NCBI GenBank assembly: GCA_037693485.1
Contig: CM075344.1
Location: 96,321,001-96,385,000, forward strand
Reading direction: 5' to 3'
Source of the DNA: Kitagawia praeruptora
Lineage: Eukaryota; Streptophyta; Magnoliopsida; Apiales; Apiaceae
Length of the DNA stretch: 64,000 nucleotides
The position numbers and the translations under genes are program-made. Below, in pieces: positions 41,448-54,365 of the stretch (the first letter of the stretch is position 1; the number at the start of each line of letters is the position of its first letter). The notes under the pieces were generated by a model. That model saw only the letters and a program-made list of their open reading frames with translations. It searched no databases and had not been told where the DNA came from.

Positions 41448-42696
41448 TGTTAGTATTATTTTTTATGTGTTCGTTCGCAGGGAAGGACTAAATGTAATAT
41501 CAAGTTCAAGTTTCTTATCTCTCACAATTTAGAAGTGTAGAAGTATGTTGTGTTTGTTTATAAACTAAATTAAACTAAACTAAATTAAACTAATTATCAA
41601 TCGAGAATAAAATATATGAGGAAAACAATCCAAGAACTGGGGTTCTTCACTTGGTTTCAATGCACATTCAATATCTATGTGATGTCTACGTTCTTACTCT
41701 GCTGAAAACAATTCTTCTAAGGTTATAATGTTCTCTTCCAAGATACAATATAATGTCTACAACTATACCCTAATTGTCACTTCCGTGATACAATCAAAGA
41801 CAATCATAAACTATTAAGCTCCAAGAATTATAAGTCTCACAACTCTCCTATTAATCTTCCAATCAAATATTCGAGTTATGTCTGTTAAATCATGTACTAA
41901 AATTGCAACTCCACTTCCAAGTTATTACAATCCCTAAAATCCAATCAAAAGTTCATGACTCCCCTAATTGTGTTAAGCCCTCAATAACAGATCAGCAAAG
42001 CAAGAAAATCACAGATAATTAAACACACATGAATACCAAGGAATACTACCCAATCCTCAGATTAAAGATTTAGTTACACATAATTAAAGAAGAAAACAAA
42101 ATAATAATGATAATGAATGAAAACATAATATTGAAGAAAGAATTGAAGATCGAAAGTACCTTGATACGATTAAAAGCTATGAATTGTTAGCTATCAATTG
42201 TTCTAATTTACAATGGTAGGATGTGTTTATATAGGCTCTACATATCTTGCCTAGCAAGAAATTGCCTTCTATTACAATTATGATTTAAAGAAGGTACCCA
42301 AAACTGCCCAGAATACAATTAGAATTAGAAAAAGGGCAAAACAGTAAATTCCCAGACTTCTTTAACAAGATCACGTGCGCGACTTTATTCAGCACGTTTC
42401 TTGCACTTGTTTCCTATCCCAGGTTGTAGAAAATCTCTCAAGCTTCGCGTCGGCAGTAAGATCGCTGAAAACGGACTTCTAGAACTCCAGATATGGCCAA
42501 AACAGTATAAGCTGCGCAGCCTTCCCGGAAAATCCGAATTTTAATCAATTAAATCTCCAAAAACGACAAAAGCTTAGATATTCTTGCAAACCTGCACAAC
42601 TACACAAAACACATCAAAACTACACAAACTTGAGTCCAAAACAATCAATTTAAGCCGATATAGAATGTTCCAAGTGGATATAAAATCCACTTATCA
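41448..42696 (-). repeat. 5' LTR of the non-autonomous Athila relative
   Basis: 1249 bp, nearly identical to 36317-37564. On the minus strand it starts TGATAAGTGGATTTTATATC. Confidence 0.93.
42226..42233 (-). promoter_or_regulatory. Candidate TATA box in the non-autonomous LTR
   Basis: TATATAAA on the minus strand, about 465 bp from the LTR start, conserved in both LTR copies. Promoter function is inferred. Confidence 0.4.
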
Positions 42697-42701
42697 TATT
42701 T

Positions 42702-44254
42702 GTGCACAGCAACTTCCAGCTGCAATATATTCAGCTTCTGCTGTTGATGTAGAAACTGAATGTTGCTTTTTACTAAACCATGACACCAATCTCCCCCCAA
42801 GAAATTGACAGCTTCCTGTAGTACTTTTTCTGTCAATCTTGCAGCCAGCATAGTCTGAATCAGAGTATCCAATTAAATCAAATCTCGTTTCCTTAGGGTA
42901 CCAAAGGCCTAGATTTGGAGTGCCTTTGAGTTACCTAAAGATTCTTTTGATTGCAACTAAGTGTGATTCTTTTGGATCTGCCTAAAATCTTGCACAGAGA
43001 CATGTAGCAAACATTATGTCTGGTCTGCTAGCTGTTAAATAAAGCAGTGATCCAACCATGCCTCTGTATGTACTAGAATCCACTTTATTGCCTTTAGGAT
43101 CTAACTCTAATTTGGTGGCTGTTGAGATAGGTGTCTTGGCAGGTGATGAATCTTCTAAGTTAAACTTCTTGAGAAGTTCTTTGACATACTTAGTTTGACA
43201 GATAAAGATTCCATCCTTCTTCTGATAGATTTGGAGACCAAGAAAGAATGCTAATTCTCCCATCATGCTCATTTCATACTTGTTTCTCATTAGAGATGAG
43301 AACTTTTCACATAATTTTTCATTTGTGGAACCAAAAATTATGTCATCAACATATATCTGCACAAGTATGATGTCTTTGCCATGGTATTTATAGAATAAGG
43401 TTTTATCCACCATACCCCTTACAAATTGATTTTCCAGGAGAAAAGTGGAGAGTGTGTCATACCAGGCTCTTGGTGCTTGCTTTAAGCCATATAGAGCCTT
43501 GAATAGCTTGTAGACAAAGTTATGCAATTTGTCATTCTCAAAGCCAGGAGGCTGCTCAACATACACTTCTTCTTCTAATTCTCCATTTAGAAAGGCACTT
43601 TTGACATCCATTTGAAATACCTTGAAGTTGCAGTGTGCAGCAAAAGCTAAGAAAATTCTTATGGCTTCAAGTCTGGCAACAGGAGCAAATGTTTCATCAT
43701 AATCTATCCCTTCCTGTTGACAGTAACCTTTGGCCACTAGCCTTGCTTTATTTCTTGTCACATTTCCACTTTCATCTATCTTGTTTCTGAAGACCCATTT
43801 TGTCTCAATGACTGATTTTCCTTTTGGCCTTGGAACCAGTTTCCAGACATTGTTTCTTTCAAACTGATTGAGCTCTTCCTGCATGGCTATCACCCAATCA
43901 GAATCCAACAATGCTTCTTCAATTATCTTAGGTTCCATTTGAGATAAGAAGCATGAAAACATGCTATCAGCAGAGATATTCCTTCTTGTCTTTACACCAG
44001 TAGTGGGATCTCCAATAATTAGATTACTGGTATGATCTCTGTTCCACTTGGTTGATTGAGGCAAGCTTCTTGTTTGATTAGATTGACCTTCGTTAGTATG
44101 AGGATTTGACTCTCCACCATTTTCATTGATCTGCTCATTTAACTCAATTTCTCCAGTTTCACAGTCTTGTAGATTAATGCCTGATATTGTTTGTGATTGA
44201 GCTGAAGTTTGATTTGGATTATGAGCATTGATAGATTCTTTCTCATATCTCATT
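42702..44254 (-). pseudogene. Sirevirus reverse transcriptase and RNase H N-terminal half
   Basis: From 44254 downward: a linker, then RT with WVFRNKIDESGNVTRNKARL, QMDVKSAFLNGELEEEVY, ALYGLKQAPRAW and the catalytic YVDD (43342-43353), ending in SRPDIMFATCLCARF. An in-frame TAG near 42982 sits where a Gln codon is expected, and a TAA follows near 42935. RNase H then continues with SDSDYAGC and STSTAEAEYIAA up to 42702, where the Athila-related element is inserted. The upstream end is cut at 44254 by the Tekay-like insertion. Confidence 0.9.
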
Positions 44255-47200
44255 TGTAATAACCCTAACTTTAGCAATGCTACAGTGATCACATGAATAG
44301 TAAATTTTGAGGATTTGGGGAAATGGTATGTAAGTACTCCATAATGGAAACGGAAAATGAATAAACATAAACCATATTAGTGTTGTACATTGAAATTAAG
44401 TGACTCGAAATGACGATGGATTTCAGAAATTCCTAAATATGGATTTTTGAGGATTTTGACTTCCAAAGAGCTTCTATTGGATATTAAGGAACATAGAAAT
44501 AATAAAGGAATTATATATTGAGGACTTAGTGAATTTAAGTTAAACCAAGGGATTTTTAAGTTAAGAGAATACTAAGGGAATTTGTATTTTATAAACGATT
44601 TCAAAACCACTGGATAACGAGATATATTCGAAACGAACCACAATTAGGCGAGTATGAAAACCAAGTAACCAAGGTTAGTAAGTAATAAGGATATTTACCA
44701 CATTAGTATTTACCAAGGTTATTAGTAATTACTTAAGGTTAATAACCAAGCTTGCTAAATACTCGTCAATGACATCATTTCTTACATCATCTTCCACTAA
44801 CTCAAAATTTAGGGGTAAATTAGTCATTTCACCTTGTAATTATCCACACCATTCTACAAAACTCTAGAATTAAGATGAGATGAGATGAGAATTAGCAAAG
44901 AAGCCAAAGAAAATCTCTCCCTTCCATTCTTTCAATTCGGCCAAACAGTAACAGCCGGCTTAGAACAGCTATAACTTCTTCGTTTCTCAGCCAAATTTTT
45001 CGTTCTTTAGCTTTTTAGAAAGCCCATGAGATAATCTACAAGTCGTATTTCACAAGATGTTCCCACAAAAGCAAGGTAAGGGGATCGTTTTTCATGTTCT
45101 TTTAGCTGCAGTAAAATAGCTCCGAAAATTCTAAGTATGTTCTTGGTGTTTCTTGTTAGTTTAAGGTGTTATATGGTTGCTTAAGGATATCCCAAGGATT
45201 ATTAAGTGTTATAAAAGCTACAAGGAAGGTATATTACTTGAGACCCTAACTTGAATTATGAGTTTATGGTTGATTATGCTTAGTTTAGAAGTTAAGTTGT
45301 ATAAAGCATGAAATCTTGATGATATGGTTGTTGATATGTGTTTTAAGTTTGATATGGAAATTGTGATGTGAACTTGTAACCATGGTTGGGATGTAGACCA
45401 CATGGTGTAGGGCTTGGATTGAGTGTGGAATGATGGTTTTGGAGCAATTAAAATATGGAAAGTATGAAAGTACAGCAGTTATAATGCCCGATTTTCGTTA
45501 GGATAGGAACTGCCCTGTTTAGGACCCCTGTATCTGGATGGTACCCTACTGTCTAGGTTACCAATTGATCATGAAATGATAGAGCTTAGTTCATAGATCG
45601 TTTTGATATAAAGTACGTTAAAATCTGACGTACGGTTTAGGAGAAAAGTCAGTTTTAGTGAAAGACGTTCGGAAACCGAGAAAATGTAATTGTGTTAACT
45701 TTGAGGCTATGATCGACCTACTTAGACATTTTTAAATATTATGAAATTTTGGGATATTGTAGTAGGGTGGTCATAGAGACATTACCAACTGACCTTATGT
45801 CAAAATTCGAAATTTATGAATTATGAGAATTTTTACAGTCGGGAGTGGTTGTTAAGGGAATAATGGAAATCGTTAAAAACTTTAATCGGGAATAAGATTG
45901 GTTAAGTCCTCGAAACCTTTTGAGATAGTAATGGGATATTAAAAGAGTGTTATTATATAAGGGTAAGGTGATTAAGAGACGTAGTATTCTAACGATGTTT
46001 CTTTTGTGTGTGTAGAGACTTCGGGAGAGCCACGAGCTATACTTCTGACTTACCGAGATCAAGGCAAGATCCTTCTATCCCTACTTTGAAAATTTTTTAT
46101 CTTCGGAATAATAATGATATCATGGAATATATATACATATAGGTGATGCTATTATTGCTATATTGCAAAGAATATATTTCCTTGATTTTGGGAAATTAAG
46201 GAGAGATGGATATGATTTCTGAAAAATGAATATAGAGGTGATTACGAGTGGAGCGAATATGCTCTATGGTAAAAGAGATATGAAAGAGAATGGTATCAGT
46301 TGTTGCCTAGGGTTATATGGTTTATAATACTATATTAAAAATATTCTTTTTGAGTATCAGTGGTTTAATAAATATTATTTGATTATTATTTACTACTCTT
46401 AAAATAGACGGAATATTTTATGAATATAAAAGTATATTTGATTTCTTGAATATGGAAGAGATGTCTGGAGCATAATCAAAGCATTATGTTATACATATAT
46501 ATATATTTTATAGAAGTAATGTGCGAGAATGGAAATGATATGAGTGAATGATAAAAGGCAAATGTGGAATGGTGTTTCATAAATGGAATGATGATTTGAT
46601 AAAAAAAGGGGGATTTGCAACAGAAAGCGTAAGAGGCTGTGTGGGAGTGGCACAGTCCAGCACTAAATATCTTATTCCGGCCCAAGAGTTGCCGAAGGAG
46701 GATGGTGGAGAACCTTTCCTCCTGGGGGATGGTGGCGAACCTACCTCCGTCTACCGGTAGTAAAAGGGACGGGTACGGAGGACAACTGATCATCGTGCCT
46801 CACGTATTCGGCAACAGTGAAAACCCCCAAAATTTTTGAATAAAGAATCGACGATAAAGTCAGATTGATATACTGAAAAGGGAAAATGATATGAAACGAT
46901 GGAATTATTGTTATAGATGAAGAGAAACTGATTTTATATTAATTTATATAATTGTTGCATAAGAAGGAAATGAGAAGAAGATAGTGAGAGATTTATTCAA
47001 GTATTCATATTATCTTGAAATATTACACTGAAAGGGTATATTGATTGTATATTATTTAAGAAGAGAAACTGATACTATATTATCCTAGATTTCTTTCTTA
47101 TAATAGTAAGTGGATGATGTATTATTAAATAAGAGTTTTTTTTCTTCCTTAAAGTTTATAATTGGTTTCCGCTTACATATGCATATATATATGTATACCT

Positions 47201-47702
47201 GTTCACATTTTAAATTCTAGTTTACAATATTATCTTGCTGAGCTATTATAGCTCACTCTTGCTACTTATCTATATACAGCTAGGTATGCCGATTCTACGC
47301 AGAACGCCCCGCAAAAGGGTAGGGGGAAGGCGACCTTCTGAGAGCACGTTAGCATCGATTCCGGAGGTAGTGATGAGGTAGACGGGTTTTGAGGGCCTTA
47401 TGTATAATAAAGTGTGTAAGAATGTAATAAACTTTTGATTGTTGAAATGCTTCATGTCGAAGTGTTATTCAGCAATGTACTTAAGTGTGAGCCTGGGATG
47501 TAATAACTGTTAACTCTAAACTTTTATTGTGATGAATGTTGTTCTCTGAGCATATGACTAGTGTGTGTGTGTGTGTATTATTGCGGGGTCAATTGCATAG
47601 GTATTAATTGTTATATAAAAAAAAAGACCAAGGGATATTGATATTGAATGGAAATTGGTCCGTGATGGCCCGGATTTATGACCCCGGATTTGGGCTGTCA
47701 CA
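44255..47702 (+). repeat. 5' LTR of the Tekay-like element
   Basis: TGTAATAACCCTAAC...GGATTTGGGCTGTCACA. It contains a short (TA)n run near 46495-46507 that is longer in the other LTR, a GC-richer block (46620-46800) and a TGAGCTATTATAGCTCA palindrome near 47238. Confidence 0.92.
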
Positions 47703-47705
47703 GCT

Positions 47706-47717
47706 TGGTATCAGAGC
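47706..47717 (+). promoter_or_regulatory. Primer binding site (initiator-Met tRNA type)
   Basis: TGGTATCAGAGC three bases after the 5' LTR, a perfect match to the common plant gypsy/copia site. Confidence 0.9.
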
Positions 47718-48980
47718 TTAGAGTCATATTGCTCAGGAACAAGAGTGATAGTAATATACGCATATAGATATATAGGTAAGGATATAAAATATGAACTCAC
47801 ATCGAGTTCAAGGGGGGTTTATCGAACGAAGCGTTTATTCTAAGTCGTGATTAAAATTTTATAGATTATTGCTAATAAAGGTTATTATGCCAAAAGTGTT
47901 AAGTTTATGTAGCACATGAGATCGATATGAGAAAGGGAATACTTGATGTATCGGGAAGTGTACGTTAGATAACCTCGTGAGTAATCCCAGGGTGATCTAT
48001 CATCTCTTATTCAAAAAAGGGGCCTGTATCTTTTCAAAACTTTCTGGTACCTTTGGAATGTGTTTCAAAATTTTATTTTTCTATTTTAGTCCAAATATTT
48101 CCCTAAGATTATTTTTGGAAGAGGGTATTTATTATCGTGATTAAATATTTTCTTTATACTTCTTATTCCAACTAAGAGGAACAATCCTATATGTATACAC
48201 AAGGATGATCTGTCTGTGTGATTGAAAGTCGGAGGGGACGCCCTCACTTGTGTTACGTACGGGTTCTTCTATCATATTGATTTCCCAAAATATTCTTTTG
48301 TTTCGAATAAGAGCTATTTAAAACTCTTAATCTTATAAATTGTGGTGGGACACTTGCTTGTTTCTGGGTCCGTTTCAAATCAAAGTTTCTTGAATTCTAT
48401 CAATTGTTTCGAATATAGAAGATTTCAGTAATGGATGAGATAATGGAAGCAAGGTTTAGAGTATACGTGATTATACGAGGAAACTCGAGATTTCAAGGGA
48501 AATTTCAATAAGAGATAATTTGAGCTAGAAGCGTTTCGATATAAAAGATGAAGGAATTTCGTGAGAAGAAAGGGGTATAATTGAGGATTAGTGAGATAAA
48601 AGAATATGAGGAATTTTAAGGTATAATTGAGACTTACTGTTGAGAGTAAGGTGTATTTTGAGGAAAAAGTCAGAATAAGGATAAACAAAGGAAGTGAGAT
48701 AATTAATGAAGTTTGTGTATTCTGTCTAAATTCTATCGTATTTCGATATTAAATGTTGAGATTCAAGAATATTGATGTATATAAGGTGATTGACTTAAAT
48801 GAAAAGGTTATCGTGCTAAAGGTGATACGCTTATTTGCTAAAGTTGAATTGAGAATATTATGGCATATAAATGAGTTAACTAGTGATATAATTGTGTATA
48901 GGAGAATGTGTATATAGAAATGATGTATATTATACCCTAAATTTGGGTGATTAATGAAGAATATTGATATATACAGAATC
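47718..48980 (+). other. Tekay-like leader (non-coding)
   Basis: 1.26 kb between the primer site and gag. I see no gene or repeat beyond AT-rich sequence. Confidence 0.55.
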
Positions 48981-50280
48981 ATGCCGCCTAAGCGTAATAA
49001 TAGAGCGAATGCGAGGGAAAATGAGAGAGGGGAAGGAAGTCATAATAGGCAGGGTGAAAATGCTCATAATGAACAAAATCATGAGGAAGAAGAAGATGAG
49101 TCAACTGGCCAGCAATGGAATCAGGGAGGTGACCCTTTTAACCAACTCATGGACCTATTAAGGCAGAATTTAGCTAATCCACAGAATCCTTAACAACCAC
49201 CTGTTCTTCCTAATCAGGCAGCTAACTCCTTTCGTGCTTTTAAGTCATTAAAACCCCCGGAGTTTGAGGAAACTGTTAACCCAGTAGTAGCCAGAGCTTG
49301 GTTAAAAGAGATGGAAAAAGCTTTTGAGATATTGAGGATAGAGGAGGATCAGAAAACAATCTTTGCAGCCTATCTCTTAAAGGGAGAGGCAAATTATTGG
49401 TGGGAAGCTAAGAAGAACCTAGAAGGAGCGGGAGTGATAACTTGGGAGCGTTTTACTAGGGTGTTCTTAGAAAAGTACTCCCCTAGGTATTTGGAAAACC
49501 AAATGGAGATGAAATTTCTGGAATTAAAGCAGGATAATCTATCAGTGGCTGAGTATGAAACTAAATTTACAGAACTGTCGAGGTTTTTTCCCGAATTTGT
49601 GCGTACTGAAGAACAAAGAGCAAAAAGGTTCCAACAAGGATTGAAACCATGGCTACGAACGCGAGTGGCACCATTTGAGTTGACTAATTATACTGCAGTG
49701 GTCTAGAAGGCATCTATTACAGAAGCCGAGAGTGAACAAACCCAAATAGGTCGAGAGAACAAGAAAAGGAAACTTGAGGGTCCAAAGGGAGGTTCAAGTG
49801 AGGGAAGCTACTTTAACAGAGTTGGTAGAGGACAAAAACCCCAGTTTGGAGGAAAGTCAGGGAATAATAAGGCTACCAGTGAGACTGTGAATCAGGGTGG
49901 TAGATCCACAGGAACCTTTCAGTCAAATCAATCACGACCGCAAGTACTAGATTGTGAGATGTGTGGTAGGAAGCATGCAGGAACGTGTAGAGTGTTAGGT
50001 GTGACCTGTTTTAAGTGTGGATAGAAAGGGCATTATCAGGACAGGTGTCCATCAGCTGATACAAACCCTCGAGGTGAGATCAAGTGTTACCAGTGTGGGA
50101 AACTAGGACACTTTGCTAGGGTTTGCCGTTCCGGTGGGTCATCTGCGCCGGGACAAAGTACGACTGCTTCAAATAAACCCACTGCCAGAGTGTACGATAT
50201 GACCTTAGGGGAAGCATTGAAAAAGCCGGATACAGATGCAGGTGAACATTTTCTTTTAGTATTTAAATTTTTAGTGTAAA
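48981..50280 (+). pseudogene. Tekay/Del-like gag (broken)
   Basis: Starts MPPKRNNRANARENERGEGS. The retrotransposon gag domain follows (ANYWWEAKKNL, ITWERFTRVFLEKYSPRYLE, LSVAEYETKFTELSRFFPEF). Two zinc knuckles lie near 49990-50130, CFKCG-KGHYQDRC with a TAG in it and the intact CYQCGKLGHFARVC. Stops lie at 49191 (TAA), about 49704 (TAG) and near 50023 (TAG), the last two where Gln is expected. The frame ends in a TARVYDMTLGEA segment, the usual link to protease, after which pol is missing. Confidence 0.88.
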
Positions 50281-50910
50281 TGTTTGGTTAAGAATCAATG
50301 TGGTCAATGAATGGTGTAAATAAGTTAATAAAATAGATAAGAATGATCTATCTGAGTTGGAAGTAAGATATGCTGAACCAGAGAGAGAAAGTAATAGTAT
50401 TTTGGGGGTAAACCACAGACTTGTTTAGATACGAACAGGAAATATATATTATAGGAAGTATTTTCTTACAATTGTCTCGAGGAATCTTATTCTAGTCAGA
50501 TTTCTGGAAGATTTTACAGAGACAGGATATAACAAGATTGAAGTGTTCATATTTTATGTCATGATAGAGATCAAAATATAGATAAACCATAGTGAGATAC
50601 ACTACCATTCAGGGGAGGCCAATGTGGTGGCTGATACCCTTAGCTAAAAGAGGAATGAGAGAGGAACTAAGGTAGAATGACTGAAACAGGAGAAAATTGC
50701 AAGATAAAGATAGTGAAAGCACTAATATTGATAAGCTAAATGGCATGTTGATGAATGACAAACAAGTTTATGTCGGTGTTTGTGTGCAAACAAGATTGAT
50801 ATATTATAAAGGGAAAAAGGATAAATGAAGGCGTGTGGAATTAGAAGGTGTGGTACCTATGAACTTTTCCAACATGATTCCGGGACGGAATCCTTTTAAG
50901 GGGGGAAGAC
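50281..50910 (+). pseudogene. Scraps of pol and 3' end of the Tekay-like element
   Basis: Mostly unrecognisable sequence. Near 50578-50650 one frame reads HSEIHYHSGEANVVADTLS, the conserved RNase H to integrase junction. The end has a degraded TTCCGGGACGGAATCC segment and polypurine tract AAGGGGGGAAGAC (50898-50910) before the 3' LTR. Confidence 0.75.
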
Positions 50911-53146
50911 TGTAATAACCCTAACTTTAGCAATGCTACAGTGATCACATGAATAGTGAATTTTGAGGATTTGGGGAAATGGTATGTAAGTACTCCATAA
51001 TGGAAACGGAAAATGAATAAACATAAACCATATTAGTGTTGTACATTGAAATTAAGTGACTCGAAATGACGATGGATTTCAGAAATTCCTAAATATGGAT
51101 TTTTGAGGATTTTGACTTCCAAAGAGCTTCTATTGGATATTAAGGAACATAGAAATATTAAAGGAATTATATATTGAGGACTTAGTGAATTTAAGTTAAA
51201 CCAAGGGATTTTTAAGTTAAGAGAATGCTAAGGGAATTTGGATTTTATAAACGATTTCAAAACCACTGGATAACGAGATATATTCGAAACGAACCACAAT
51301 TAGGCGAGTATGAAAACCAAGTAACCAAGGTTAGTAAGTAATAAGGATATTTACCACATTAGTATTTACCAAGGTTATTAGTAATTACTTAAGGTTAATA
51401 ACCAAGCTTGCTAAATACTCCTCAATGACATCACTTCTTACATCATCTTCCACTAACTCAAAATTTAGGGGTAAATTAGTCATTTCACCTTGTAATTATC
51501 CACACCATTCTACAAAACTCTAGAATTAAGATGAGATGAGATGAGAATTAGCAAAGAAGCCAAAGAAAATCTCTCCCTTCCATTCTTTCAATTCGGCCAA
51601 ACAGTAACAGCCGGCTTAGAACAGCTATAACTTCTTCGTTTCTCAGCCAAATTTTTCGTTCTTTAGCTTTTTAGAAAGCCCATGAGATAATCTACAAGTC
51701 GTATTTAACAAGATGTTCCCAGAAAAGCAAGGTAAGGGGGTCGGTTTTCATGTTCTTTTAGCTGCAGTAAAATAGCTCCGAAAATTCTAAGTATGTTCTT
51801 GGTGTTTCTTGTTAGTTTAAGGGGTTATATGGTTGCTTAAGGATATCCCAAGGATTATTAAGTGTTATACAAGCTACAAGGAAGGTATATTACTTGAGAC
51901 CCTAACTTGAATTATGAGTTTATGGTTGATTATGCTTAGTTTATAAGTTAAGTTGTATAAAGCATGAAATCTTGATGATATGGTTGTTGATATGTGTTTT
52001 AAGTTTGATATGGAAATTGTGATGTGAACTTGTAACCATGGTTGGGATGTAGACCACATGGTGTAGGGCTTGGATTGAGTGTGGAATGATGGTTTTGGAG
52101 CAATTAAAATATGGAAAGTATGAAAGTACAGCAGTTATAATGCCCGATTTTCGTTAGGATAGGAACTGCCCTGTTTTGGACCCCTGTATCTGGACGGTAC
52201 CCTACTGTCTAGGTTACCAATTGATCATGAAATGATAGATCTTAGTTCATAGATCGTTTTGATATAAAGTACGTTAAAATCTGACGTACGGTTTAGGAGA
52301 AAAGTCAGTTTTAGTGAAAGACGTTCGGAAACCGAGAAAATGTAATTGTGTTAACTTTGAGGCTATGATCGACCTACTTAGACATTTTTAAATATTATGA
52401 AATTTTACGATATTGTAGTAGGGTGGTCATAGAGACATTACCAACTGACCTTATGTCAAAATTCGAAATTTATGAATTATGAGAATTTTTACAGTCGGGA
52501 GTGGTTGTTAAGGGAATAATGGAAATCGTTAAAAACTTTAATCGGGAATAAGATTGGTTAAGTCCTCGAAACCTTTTGAGATAGTAATGGGATATTAAAA
52601 GAGTGTTATTATATAAGGGTAAGGTGATTAAGAGACGTAGTATTCTAACGATGATTCTTTTGTGTTTATAGAGACTTCGGGAGAGCCACGAGCTATACTT
52701 CCGACTTACCGAGATCAAGGCAAGATCCTTCTATCCCTACTTTGAAAATTTTTTATCTTGGGAATAATAATGATATCATGGAATATATATACATATAGGT
52801 GATTCTATTATTGCTATATTGCAAAGAATATATTTCCTTGATTTTGGGAAATTAAGGAGAGATGGATATGATTTCTGAAAAATGAATATAGAGGTGATTA
52901 CGAGTGGAGCGAATATGCTCTATGGTAAAAGAGATATGAAAGAGAATGGTATCAGTTGTTATCTAGGATTATATGGTTTATAATACTATATTAAAAATAT
53001 TCTTTTTGAGTATCAGTGGTTTAATAAATATTATTTGATTATTATTTACTACTCTTAAAATAGACGGAATATTTTATGAATATAAAAATATATTTGATTT
53101 CTTGAATATGGAAGAGATGTCTGGAGCATAATCAAAGCATTATGTT

Positions 53147-53178
<32 letters not shown>

Positions 53179-54365
53179 GAAGTAATGTGCGAGAATGGAA
53201 ATGATATGAGTGAATGATAAAAGGCAAATGTGGAATGGTGTTTCATAAATGGAATGATGATTTGATAAAAAAGGGGGGATTTGCAACAGAAAGCGTAAGA
53301 GGCTGTGTGGGAGTGGCACAGTCCAGCACTAAATATCTTATTCCGGCCCAAGAGTTGCCGAAGGAGGATGGTGGAGAACCTTTCCTCCTGGGGGATGGTG
53401 GCGAACCTACCTCCGTCTACCGGTAGTAAAAGGGACGGGTACGGAGGACGACTGATCATCGTGCCTCAAGTATTCGGCAATAGTGAAAACCCCCAAAATT
53501 TTTGAATAAAGAATCGACGATAAAGTCAGATTGGTATACTGAAAAGGGAAAATGATATGAAACGATGGAATTATTGTTATAGATTAAGAGAAACTGATTT
53601 TATATTAATTTATATAATTGTTGCATAAGAAGGAAATGAGAAGATGATAGTGAGAGATTTATGCAAGTATTCATATTATCTTGAAATATTACACTGAAAG
53701 GGTATATTGATTGTTATATTATTTAAGAAGAGAAAGTGATACTATATTATCCTAGATTTCTTTCTTATAATAGTAAGTGGATGATGTATTATTAAATAAG
53801 AGTTTTTTTTCTTCCTTAAAGTTTATAATTGGTTTCCGCTTACATATGCATATATATATGTATACTTGTTCACATTTTAAATTCTAGTTTACAATATTAT
53901 CTTGCTGAGCTATTATAGCTCACTCTTGCTACTTATCTATATACAGCTAGGTATACCGATTCTACGCAGAACGCCCCGCAAAAGGGTAGGGGGAAGGCGA
54001 CCTTCTAAGAGCACGTTAGCATCGATTCCGAAGGTAGTGATGAGGTAGACGGGTTTTGAGGGCCTTATGTATAATAAAGTGTGTAAGAATGTAATAAACT
54101 TTTGATTGTTGAAATGCTTCATGTCGAAGTGTTATTCAACAATGTACTTAAGTGTGAGCCTGGGATGTAATAACTGTTAACTCTAAACTTTTATTGTGAT
54201 GAATGTTGTTCTCTGAGCATATGACTGGTGTGTGTGTGTATTATTGCGGGGTCAATTGCATAGGTATTAATTGTTATATAAAAAAAAGACCCAAGGGATA
54301 TTGATATTGAATGGAAATTGGTCCGTGATGGCCCGGATTTATGACCCCGGATTTGGGCTGTCACA
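50911..54365 (+). repeat. 3' LTR of the Tekay-like element
   Basis: 3455 bp, TGTAATAACCC...GGGCTGTCACA. The TA run at about 53150-53174 is expanded relative to the 5' LTR. Confidence 0.92.

Larger units (their letters stand above)
36317..42696 (-). mobile_element. Non-autonomous Athila-related LTR retrotransposon
   Basis: LTRs at 41448-42696 (5') and 36317-37564 (3'), with target duplication TATTT at 36312-36316 and 42697-42701. It has the tRNA-Asp primer site, polypurine tract, LTR start TGATAAGTGGATTTTATATC and three-hairpin motif of the Athila element at 2912-14986, but no gag, protease, RT or integrase. Its only sizeable ORF encodes an unrelated Asn/Tyr-rich protein. By eye the LTRs differ at about ten positions of 1249, so it moved recently and must have used proteins supplied in trans. 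It lies in the RNase H gene of the Sirevirus-like element. Confidence 0.9.
44255..54365 (+). mobile_element. Tekay/Del-like gypsy element with pol deleted
   Basis: LTRs of 3448 and 3455 bp (44255-47702, 50911-54365) and a perfect target duplication TCATT (44250-44254 and 54366-54370). It has a Met-tRNA primer site and a polypurine tract. The internal region is only 3.2 kb. It keeps a broken gag with two zinc knuckles, a short scrap of the RNase H-integrase junction and the 3' end, while protease, RT and integrase are missing. LTR divergence is about 1% by eye, so it transposed after or around the loss of pol. It is inserted between integrase and RT of the Sirevirus-like element. Confidence 0.9.

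Noticed and set aside
46548..46760. 70-codon ORF, repeated at 53214-53426
   Set aside because: It is inside the Tekay-like LTR pair, with no recognisable domain; duplication is that of the LTR.
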